DNA of 64,000 nt from Candidatus Thalassarchaeaceae archaeon (lineage in GTDB: Archaea > Thermoplasmatota > Poseidoniia > Poseidoniales > Thalassarchaeaceae). The notes beneath the pieces were generated by a model. The model ran no database searches and was not told where the DNA came from. It saw only the letters and a program-made list of their open reading frames with translations. The first letter of the stretch is position 1. Each line of letters starts with the position of its first letter. The DNA is taken from the NCBI GenBank assembly GCA_029250605.1, contig JAQXEZ010000014.1:62001-126000 (forward strand). The letters run 5' to 3'. Of this stretch, positions 43,201 through 50,331 are shown in pieces. Made by a program: the position numbers and the translations under genes.

Positions 43201-44460
43201 ATGGCAGAGCATGGGGTGGATGTGGAATCCTTCCTATCTGACAACTGCCCGCCCATGGGAATCTACGAGACGCTGTACGCATTCAGGGACTCTTTCGGGA
43301 GCTTCATGGGGACCGAGGGCACGCACCCGTGGTCCCAGGGCTTCCCTCTCACGACTCCCCTGGAGGATTTCGGTGGCCCTTCGCTCCCCGATAGCATAGA
43401 TGTCACTTGGCAGGACCGTTTCTATCCCAAGGCATGGGGTCATCCGGAGTTGCGCAATGCGATTGCGGGTTACTACAACACCCAGTACGATTCCGAAATC
43501 ACCCCAGAGAACGTGATGGTGTTCGCAGGGGGGAGGCCCGGGATTTACACCGTATTGGCGTTCCTGAAGGAGAGCGTTCAGGCGAGGATCGGTAACATAG
43601 AGTGGCCGGCGTATCTTGACATCATGGAGCAGACGAAGACAAGCTTCCAGATTGTCCCATTCACCAAGGGGAACAACTTCCACCCGAGCAACGAAGAGTA
43701 CTTCGATCGCACTGGCCTGAATGCAAAGACCCGTCTAATGCCGATAATTTCCAACCCGCAGAACCCATCCGGTCAGACTCGATGGGGGGATGAGCTAGAG
43801 CACCTGATCCAGTTGGCGGAGCAGCCGAAGAATGGGATTCTTCTTGATGAGGCATACGAGATGTTCCATTCCCCCTCGGTGAGTGGCATCCAATTCGTGC
43901 AGGATTTGGATGGGAGCAACGTGTTCATTGCCGGAGCATGCACAAAGGGCCTCCAGTCTCCCGGCATTCGTGTTGGGTGGATAGTCGCCAGCAAGAAGAA
44001 CATCGAGACCCTATCGAACTACTCCAGCTTCGGCATGGGAGGAGTCAGTCACCCATCGCAGCTCTATGCAGTCAAGCTTCTGGAGCCGGGGCGGGTGAAG
44101 AGAGCCAGGAAGGCCGTGGAAGAGCATTACAATTGGCAACGAGAGAGATATGGGAAGGCATTCGAAGACATGGGCCTAGGGGTGTACACAGGAGATGGTG
44201 GTTTCTACCACTGGCTAGAACTACCCGAGGGGATGGAGAGCGCTGAGCTGAACAAGAGGCTGTTCAAGCACGGCGCAGCAATACTCTGTGCATCTGATTG
44301 CGACATGGCTCGACCTCATTCGAAGGAACTGGGTTATGTCACTCCATATTCTCGCTTCTTCCGCTTTTCTTTTGGCCCTCTACTCCCAGAAACATTCGAG
44401 TCTGACATTCAACTTTTCAGTGAAGTTCTTGATGAATACAGGCTCGAAGTTGGGAGTTGA
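43201..44460 (+). CDS. PLP-dependent class I/II aminotransferase
   Basis: 419 residues from the ATG at 43201; the track begins eight codons earlier at a TTG. Fold-type I aminotransferase motifs are VMVFAGGRPGIYTVLAFL (phosphate loop region), ISNPQNPSGQTRW (NPxNPTG), LLDEAYEMFH (DxxY) and AGACTKGLQSPGIRVGWIV, where the Lys binds PLP. The end has a substrate Arg in FFRFSFG. The amino-acid substrate cannot be told. The next gene starts with TTG overlapping this stop (TTGA), so it may be cotranslated with the coiled-coil/HhH protein. Confidence 0.88.
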   Translation: MAEHGVDVESFLSDNCPPMGIYETLYAFRDSFGSFMGTEGTHPWSQGFPLTTPLEDFGGPSLPDSIDVTWQDRFYPKAWGHPELRNAIAGYYNTQYDSEITPENVMVFAGGRPGIYTVLAFLKESVQARIGNIEWPAYLDIMEQTKTSFQIVPFTKGNNFHPSNEEYFDRTGLNAKTRLMPIISNPQNPSGQTRWGDELEHLIQLAEQPKNGILLDEAYEMFHSPSVSGIQFVQDLDGSNVFIAGACTKGLQSPGIRVGWIVASKKNIETLSNYSSFGMGGVSHPSQLYAVKLLEPGRVKRARKAVEEHYNWQRERYGKAFEDMGLGVYTGDGGFYHWLELPEGMESAELNKRLFKHGAAILCASDCDMARPHSKELGYVTPYSRFFRFSFGPLLPETFESDIQLFSEVLDEYRLEVGS

Positions 44461-46004
44461 ATCCGGTCAAAGCCTTAAGTGATGGTTTTCCTCCAAAAGC
44501 CGTGGCGACAGGACCGACCGCAGAACAGGCTGCCAAACTTGCCCAAGCAACATACAAAGAATTCTTGGAAGAGCCTGAGCGTTCGAAGCAAATTGCGAAT
44601 ATCCCGAAGCTATTGAAGAAGTTCGAGGGTAACTATGGGACTATGGTCAAAGGCCTACAGAAGAAGTATGGAAAGGTGACTAAGAAGTCTGCGGCACCGG
44701 ATCCAGAGCCGGAGCCGGAGCCAGTGAAGAAGGAGAAGGCACCCTCGGATCCGAAGGCCGCGGAAGCTGCTGCGAAGGCCGCAGAAGCTGCTGCGAAGGC
44801 CGAGGCCCTTGCTGCACAGGCTGAACTGAAGAAGGCGAAGAAGGCACAGATGGGTGATGCCAAGGCCGCTGCGAAGGAAGCGAAGGCTGTCGCAAAGGCC
44901 GAGATCGAAGCAAAGAAGGCCCAGGCTGGGAGGAAGGCTGCAGAGAAACAAGCTGAAGCCGCGAAGAAGGCACTCGAAGAACTGAAGACTTCGTCGAGGC
45001 TCTCTCCTGAAGAGCTCAAGGAGAGAGAGAGGGAACTCAAGGAGAAGGTGAAGACGGAGACTGCCGCTGGCAAGGAATTCGGGAAGGAAGCGAAGGACAC
45101 TATGGCTGAAGCAAAGAAGCTGGGTTCGGAGGTCGCCAAGGAAGGCAAGGCTGCGGCGAAGGCAGAGGCGGAGCTCATGAAGGCCAAGATGGAAAGGAAG
45201 GTTGCTGAGAAGCAGATCAAGGCATCTGGCAAGGCGAAGTCGAAGGCGGAACAGCAACTAGAGGAATTCAGGGCAAAGCGAGAGTTGGCCGAATCGCAGA
45301 TGGAAGATACGATGGCGAAGAAGGAGGAGGCTCTGGAGGCCTCGAAGGCCGAGGCCACTGAGGCAAAGGGTGCCCTGAAGGACGTAAAGGACCAGATGAA
45401 GACTGAGATGGCTGCTGCCAAGACTCTGGCGAAGGAAGTGAATGCCAAGCAGAAGGAGATACTCAGGGTCGAGGAGGAGGCGAAGAAGGCCGAGGCCCAG
45501 AAGCTACAGGTCCAGAAAGAGATTGAGGACAGCAGGAAGTTCAAGTCCGAGACGGCCAAGGAGGCCGAGCGGGTAGAGGCAGAGGTTGCCAAGATGCAGA
45601 GCGAGATGAAGGGGAAGGAGGAGGCCCTCGTGGGAGTTGAGACTGCGGCAATGAAGGCTGAGAGGGAGGCTGCTCATGCCGAGTTGAATCTGAAGGCCAA
45701 CCTAATGGACAGAGAGGAGTTGATCTTGGAAAGAGTCGGCCTAAAGGCCGTTCAGGTAAACTGGGCACAGATTGGGGAGGCCGAGGATCAGAGGCCGGAC
45801 GACCTAACCAGGATCCAAGGGCTTGACGAATTCGCGCAGAAGAAGTTGAATTCTCTGGGAATTCACACCTATGACCAACTGTCAAGGATGGACCCACTCA
45901 CAGCAGAGGTAGTCAATGACGCCATGGAGTTCACACCCGGCAGGGTCACCAAGATGATGTGGTCGCAACAGGCAACGCAACTGATGCACGAAAGAGGCCG
46001 CTGA
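44457..46004 (+). CDS. Lys/Ala/Glu-rich coiled-coil protein with C-terminal HhH domain
   Basis: 515 residues. Residues 20-65 form a small helical start, 70-100 a Pro/Glu linker (DPEPEPEPVKK), 105-405 a very long Lys/Ala/Glu coiled coil (AAEAAAKAAEAAAKAEA), and 430-510 a compact domain with a helix-hairpin-helix: DDLTRIQGLDEFAQKKLNSL then GIHTYDQLSRMDPLTAEVV and GRVTKMMWSQQA. The same domain occurs twice in the alpha/beta hydrolase fusion near 54 kb. Such HhH units, related to those of SAP/DUF4332-like proteins, bind nucleic acid or protein. The TTG start overlaps the upstream stop; a GTG at 44502 is an alternative. It may be a chromosome-organising or tethering protein, but this is inference. 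Confidence 0.78.
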   Translation: MNPVKALSDGFPPKAVATGPTAEQAAKLAQATYKEFLEEPERSKQIANIPKLLKKFEGNYGTMVKGLQKKYGKVTKKSAAPDPEPEPEPVKKEKAPSDPKAAEAAAKAAEAAAKAEALAAQAELKKAKKAQMGDAKAAAKEAKAVAKAEIEAKKAQAGRKAAEKQAEAAKKALEELKTSSRLSPEELKERERELKEKVKTETAAGKEFGKEAKDTMAEAKKLGSEVAKEGKAAAKAEAELMKAKMERKVAEKQIKASGKAKSKAEQQLEEFRAKRELAESQMEDTMAKKEEALEASKAEATEAKGALKDVKDQMKTEMAAAKTLAKEVNAKQKEILRVEEEAKKAEAQKLQVQKEIEDSRKFKSETAKEAERVEAEVAKMQSEMKGKEEALVGVETAAMKAEREAAHAELNLKANLMDREELILERVGLKAVQVNWAQIGEAEDQRPDDLTRIQGLDEFAQKKLNSLGIHTYDQLSRMDPLTAEVVNDAMEFTPGRVTKMMWSQQATQLMHERGR

Positions 46005-46586
46005 TCACTCGGCCGGGGCATAAATCTGGAATCCGCTTAGAGGCGGGGTGTATACATGCAAGTTGATCAGGTTGGAGTTCTCCTCGTTGGATACGCGGTG
46101 GATGTCTGGCTCGGCTGCGGCGCAGACCTCGCCGGGCATGTATCTCCTGTCAGAGACTGGATATGCTAGGCCGTCTCCATTGGTCTCGTAAACGGTCTCG
46201 GTGGATACTCCGGAGGCAATCAGGAATGCGCAGTCGCTTCCAACGTGGTCGTGGATTGGGGTATCTTGGCCCGGCTTCCAGCATATGGCTACTAGCTCGT
46301 AGTGCTCGGTCCTCTTGATCACGTTCCTCTGATATCCGTCATCGGAATATCCTATGCAATCCTCCAATGCCGCGATGTTGACATCCAGAGATGAAAGCCT
46401 CGAGTCGAGTTCGTCCAAGCCAGGTCTTCTGTCTATGCCATCGAGCCACATTGTGAGGTCCCGCAGGCCATCACATTGGGACAGAAGGTCTGCACGAACA
46501 TCATCAGATAGAGGGGCATGCGTCACCACATCCCTCGCACGTGGGGATGGCTCAAGACTCTTCTGACAAAACACGCGCTTGCCCAT
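46005..46586 (-). CDS. Cysteine dioxygenase (thiol dioxygenase, cupin)
   Basis: 193 residues. Cysteine dioxygenase oxidises L-cysteine to cysteine sulfinate using Fe(II). The iron ligands are the HDH of DTPIHDHVGSDCAFLIASG and the later His in DIHRVSNEE. RNVIKRTEHYELVAICWKPGQ precedes them as in the family. A Cys lies five residues after the second His (HDHVGSDC) and a Tyr in HVYTPPLSG, the two positions that form the Cys-Tyr thioether cofactor in animal enzymes; most bacterial homologues have Gly in place of that Cys. Tail-to-tail with the coiled-coil gene. Confidence 0.9.
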   Translation of the reverse strand: MGKRVFCQKSLEPSPRARDVVTHAPLSDDVRADLLSQCDGLRDLTMWLDGIDRRPGLDELDSRLSSLDVNIAALEDCIGYSDDGYQRNVIKRTEHYELVAICWKPGQDTPIHDHVGSDCAFLIASGVSTETVYETNGDGLAYPVSDRRYMPGEVCAAAEPDIHRVSNEENSNLINLHVYTPPLSGFQIYAPAE

Positions 46587-46603
46587 TAAAGATGGAAGGC
46601 AGA

Positions 46604-46975
46604 CTAGTTGACCAAGGAAAACTGTCCGGTTATCTTGTCGATCTGGTCCCTGGGTCCAGGACCGATTCCCACAACCGTCTCGGTCCCAGGTGGAATCTCA
46701 GTATGCCCGGCATCGGTGACCAAGTGGCACACCAAGCCCGCCTTCTTGGCTCTGGAATGAGCCTCTTTGAGGGAAACTAGGTCGGGGACCTTACAGACAA
46801 TTTTTCTCGCCCCCCTCCTAAGATATCGATCTAGTGACCTAGGATTGCTTCTTTTTGCCGAGAGGACACACTCCGCCGAGGCGTGAGCGCATTGTGCAGC
46901 CAGTTTTCCCTTCGACAGTTGCAAGTCCTGCCTAGTGACGAGGACCATAGTGAGTTCGTCAGTTGGGGGCACCAT
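46604..46975 (-). CDS. pth2: Peptidyl-tRNA hydrolase 2 (Pth2)
   Basis: 123 residues, the normal size of archaeal Pth2, which frees tRNA from dropped-off peptidyl-tRNA. The signature is complete: VTRQDLQLSKGKLAAQCAHASA, with the catalytic Lys and the QxxHA block, then LVTDAGHTEIPPGTETVVGIG and PRDQIDKITGQFSLV at the C-terminus. It overlaps the start region of the ECF S-component gene's end by 17 bases, and lies 18 bases from the cysteine dioxygenase start, so the three minus-strand genes may share a transcript. Confidence 0.95.
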   Translation of the reverse strand: MVPPTDELTMVLVTRQDLQLSKGKLAAQCAHASAECVLSAKRSNPRSLDRYLRRGARKIVCKVPDLVSLKEAHSRAKKAGLVCHLVTDAGHTEIPPGTETVVGIGPGPRDQIDKITGQFSLVN

Positions 46976-47612
46976 CTCTCACCGATTCCAATGCCCGAGA
47001 AGGCCGGTGTCTGGACATCATTTCACCCAAGGGGGATGCCATCCATGCAACGAACAGTACGTTACCTGCTACGTGGTACAAGTCAAAGACCAAACCGTTC
47101 AACAAGTAGGGAACCAGCATCGAGGAGCCGGCTTCAAACAGGATGCTTAGTGAAACGAACCAGTTGAATGCTAAACCGGATACGGCTGCGATTACAGCCA
47201 GAAGGCCGATTCTGACTCTCCCCTCAATGAGGATTCGATTCGCAAACAGCGCGCCAGCGATGCCGATAGCACCCCACCCTATCGCCTGGAAAAGGGTCCA
47301 GGGGCCGTGACCGAGGAGCAGGACGTTCGATGCTAGTGCGACGGTGGCAGCGAGTGCGATAGCACGAGGCGCTCCATAGTACGCGCCCGTCAATAAGACG
47401 AGAACCGTCACTGGCTGAACATTTGGGATTGGGTCTAGGAGAATCCTGCCCGAGACTCCGAAGACTGCGAGTAGGACTAGCATCCCCCACTGACTCTGAT
47501 CCATCAAAGAGCGCTCGCTCCTAATCAGAGAAAGTACTATGATCGATAGGATTGCAATATTTAGGAAAAGTGACTGGTTTGGCGTGATAGCAATATTATG
47601 GAAGTCGTACAA
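46959..47612 (-). CDS. ECF-type vitamin transporter S-component-like membrane protein
   Basis: 217 residues, six predicted helices. The segment LTGAYYGAPRAIALAATVALASN followed by LGHGPWTLFQAIGWGAIGIAGAL matches the G-PR/A...SN...GPWTxxQxxxWGxxG pattern of ECF S-components for cobalamin and related vitamins. S-components bind the vitamin and need an EcfT-EcfA module, which is not in this window. The DUF4430 secreted protein is encoded 51 bases upstream on the same strand, supporting a shared uptake role. The substrate is inferred, not proved. Confidence 0.75.
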   Translation of the reverse strand: MYDFHNIAITPNQSLFLNIAILSIIVLSLIRSERSLMDQSQWGMLVLLAVFGVSGRILLDPIPNVQPVTVLVLLTGAYYGAPRAIALAATVALASNVLLLGHGPWTLFQAIGWGAIGIAGALFANRILIEGRVRIGLLAVIAAVSGLAFNWFVSLSILFEAGSSMLVPYLLNGLVFDLYHVAGNVLFVAWMASPLGEMMSRHRPSRALESVRDGAPN

Positions 47613-47663
47613 TCAATCACCCCGTCCCTCTGCCTACCCGTCACCACTTCATACTTACTAATC

Positions 47664-48215
47664 TCACCATGTGCCAACACTCCAAGAAATTACGTCGCCC
47701 TCGGACATTACCAAGTCGCCGATGCCGACCATGGACGTCGCCCCGTTGTGGTCTAGGTTCCAATAGGCCCCGTTGAAGTCACCCGTCATGGTGTCTGCAT
47801 TCAGACCTCCGATAGTGTGGACGAAATGGCCCCATTGTCCTACATCATAACCGACCGACAGGGGCCCACTTACCACTCTGGTAGAGTCCATCATGAAGTC
47901 CAATCCATTGGAGTACCCCTCGAATCCGCCGACGCATGCCCCCGTTCTGTTGAGGTTCTTGTTCACACCCAAATCGGACCCATCGGCCCCGATCATGGTG
48001 ACGCCCTCGGAGAACTCTTCATGCGGCGAGGATGCAGGGAAGTGCACGCAGATAGCCTGCTTGCCTTCCCACTCGGTTGGGAGGCCGTCGTGGGCAGATT
48101 CGTTGTCGTCGATGAATTTGGAAGCCTCTTCGGAAAGGATGTCCTGAATTGGGGGGGCTAGGACTATCAAAGCGAGCAATGCTACGGCTGACGCTGGTTT
48201 CAGAAAATCAGACAT
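47664..48215 (-). CDS. Secreted DUF4430 (transcobalamin C-terminal-like) protein
   Basis: 183 residues. One N-terminal hydrophobic segment (ALLALIVLAPPIQDIL) acts as signal or anchor; no lipobox Cys is seen. Two cysteines (QAICVHF and GACVGGF) may pair. The end has the DUF4430 pattern: GQWGHFVHTIGGLNA, GAYWNLDHNG and LVMSEGDVISWSVGTW, comparable with the ...YWxxYxNG...GDxIxWxY ending of the family, which is the domain that grips corrinoids in transcobalamin and occurs in lipoproteins next to ECF S-components. It probably delivers a vitamin to the neighbouring S-component. Confidence 0.72.
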   Translation of the reverse strand: MSDFLKPASAVALLALIVLAPPIQDILSEEASKFIDDNESAHDGLPTEWEGKQAICVHFPASSPHEEFSEGVTMIGADGSDLGVNKNLNRTGACVGGFEGYSNGLDFMMDSTRVVSGPLSVGYDVGQWGHFVHTIGGLNADTMTGDFNGAYWNLDHNGATSMVGIGDLVMSEGDVISWSVGTW

Positions 48216-48265
48216 GGATTACTATGTTACAGAAATTGGTCTATCAAGTTAACTTTCTTTGGGTA

Positions 48266-50302
48266 TCACCCGATTTTCTCGTCAATCCTTTCCCTTAGGA
48301 TCTTGCTCACGGCCTTCCCGTCGGCCGAGCCACCGAGCTTCTGCATCACCATCCCCATCAGAGGCCCTACAGCACCCATTCCTCGCTCTTCTATGAAGTC
48401 AGAACGCTCTCTGATGACTGCATCGACCGCTTCCTCTATTGACGAAGTGTCGGCGGGCAGGAAGCCCCTGGACTCTGATTCCGAAGACATCCACGACACC
48501 AACTCCTCGGCAGGTGCTTCCACCGATTCAGCAAGCAGCGTCTCGGCCCCTTCCCTGGTCAACAGGCCCCGTTCTCGGAGATGGACTGATGCGGCCAAGG
48601 CGTTCGGCTTGTCGGTGCCGCTTTCCAGCAGAGCGCTTGCCCATGCTTTCGGGGGGAGCTCTAGGGGGCCATTGATTCCATGGAAGAGGAGGTCGTCAAT
48701 CTCACCATTCAGTAGAGCCTCGACTTGATTTGAGGATAGTTCCAGGACGTTTAGCCGCTCCTTCCTCTCATTGACGGTCAATGGGAGGTTCTCACATATC
48801 GAACTCCACCGGTCAGGAGAGATCTCCAGGACCGGAATGTCTGTCTCCGGATACATTCTAGCCCCTCCCGGGAGGGGACGCAATGCCGTGGTGGTCCCAT
48901 CCTCTGGCTTTCCCTTACGGATGACCACGTTTCTGACCTCCTGCGGAATTCTGTGGAAAGCCATCCTAGCTCTGTAGACCACTGCCTCAAGTGCTAATTC
49001 GCCCTGCCACCTAGGAGCGACGCATAGGACGAAGGCATCTCCTTCTGAGAGCGCCATCTCGCTTCTCACGGCATCGACCTCTGCGGAGCCTATCCCATAG
49101 GAAGGGAGTTCGTCGGAGTGGAATATGCCTGGCACGCCAGCCAGTTTGGCGGCGCCTGCTAGTTCCCTGCCCAGCCTAGGCAGTTGGGAGCCATTTTCGA
49201 TAGGTGTCTTCTTTCCAAGGCGTCCTGAGAACCCCGGTAGGGCGATTCCGAGGACCGAGGAACCGGTCTCTATCGACGAAGAGACCATCTCCGATTCACA
49301 ATCAGAGAATAGCCCCGAGAGCTCGTGGATATCCAATGGGATTCGATTCGATGTAGCGAGTTTGACTCGATTCTCGACGGGTTTGGAATCCAGTCCCCTA
49401 TCTGGTGGGAGTAGTGGGAGTTCAGCTTCACTTCGGAGTTCGTTGGCGAGACGGTAGAAGTGCAGTTGGCGAGCCATCTCTAGACGAATTATCCGAGGGA
49501 TCCAATCCAGATCCTGACAGCCCTTGATCTCGACTCTGTCTCCACACGCGATGCTGACATTGAGGTCCTGTCTAATTGACCCGAGTCCCCTCCTTACCCT
49601 GCGCGTGTCACGAAGCAGCCTGCCAAGGGCCAATGCGGTTTCCTTAGCATGCTCTGGTGAACGGACATCGGGAGCCGTTGCTACCTCCACCAACGGTACT
49701 CCCAGCCTGTCCAGATTGTAGATGATCGTCTCACCCAAATCACTTTTCTTCGTGTCCAGCTTCCTCGCTGAATCCTCCTCTAGGGAGATGACGTCTATTC
49801 CCACTTGGGCTGAATTAGTCTCTATCTTTCCATCGGTTGCTACCATCGTCGTCCTCTGGAAGCCGCTGGTATTCGATCCGTCAACAACCGTCTTCCTCAT
49901 CGTCTGTAGGTTTGGAATGGGCTTTGCATCCATCAGCGCGGCCATTGTCAGAACCACGTCCACCGCTTCTGGCTCGTGGTTTCTGGGAGGGGATTCGTCC
50001 AACTCAATTAGGCCCGCGTTGGGGGGTTGGACATACTCGAACGTTCGATTCCTCCTCTGCTCGAACCTTGCTGCAACATCGGTCTCGCCGCCCTCCCCCC
50101 TTGATGCTCGAAGCCTCCTAGTCGATCTGGGCCATTCAGCTGGGATATCCTCAGACTTGTACTCATAGAGCTTGCTGGGCATTCTGGAATGGAGTTTTGC
50201 AGTGTCCAATTGCTGATGTATCTCGAGCCCACACATGAATCCCAAGGACACTGGGTCAAGCGCTTCTGGTTCTGTGATGTCTCCGATTGGCTCCATTTGC
50301 AT
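48266..50302 (-). CDS. gatE: Glutamyl-tRNA(Gln) amidotransferase subunit E
   Basis: 678 residues. With GatD it converts Glu-tRNA(Gln) to Gln-tRNA(Gln), the archaeal route in place of a glutaminyl-tRNA synthetase. The GatB/E cradle starts with GFMCGLEIHQQLDT, followed by the conserved YVQPPNAGLIELDESPPRN and RKTVVDGSNTSGFQRT. An AspRS-type insertion (GAD domain) occupies the middle, and the C-terminal YqeY-like tail ends MGMVMQKLGGSADGKAVSKI, which contacts tRNA. gatD is not in the window. The gene precedes mcm in the reverse direction with 29 bases between. Confidence 0.95.
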   Translation of the reverse strand: MQMEPIGDITEPEALDPVSLGFMCGLEIHQQLDTAKLHSRMPSKLYEYKSEDIPAEWPRSTRRLRASRGEGGETDVAARFEQRRNRTFEYVQPPNAGLIELDESPPRNHEPEAVDVVLTMAALMDAKPIPNLQTMRKTVVDGSNTSGFQRTTMVATDGKIETNSAQVGIDVISLEEDSARKLDTKKSDLGETIIYNLDRLGVPLVEVATAPDVRSPEHAKETALALGRLLRDTRRVRRGLGSIRQDLNVSIACGDRVEIKGCQDLDWIPRIIRLEMARQLHFYRLANELRSEAELPLLPPDRGLDSKPVENRVKLATSNRIPLDIHELSGLFSDCESEMVSSSIETGSSVLGIALPGFSGRLGKKTPIENGSQLPRLGRELAGAAKLAGVPGIFHSDELPSYGIGSAEVDAVRSEMALSEGDAFVLCVAPRWQGELALEAVVYRARMAFHRIPQEVRNVVIRKGKPEDGTTTALRPLPGGARMYPETDIPVLEISPDRWSSICENLPLTVNERKERLNVLELSSNQVEALLNGEIDDLLFHGINGPLELPPKAWASALLESGTDKPNALAASVHLRERGLLTREGAETLLAESVEAPAEELVSWMSSESESRGFLPADTSSIEEAVDAVIRERSDFIEERGMGAVGPLMGMVMQKLGGSADGKAVSKILRERIDEKIG

Positions 50303-50331
50303 TACCTAGGGAGGGGGTTGGACTCATAGGG

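Noticed and set aside
44633-45592. Long minus-strand open frames (319 and 200 aa) opposite the Lys/Ala-rich coiled-coil gene
   Set aside because: They are Ser/Ala/Phe- and Leu/Arg-rich shadows caused by the repetitive GCN/AAG codons of the real plus-strand gene, have no ribosome-binding site and no recognisable domain.
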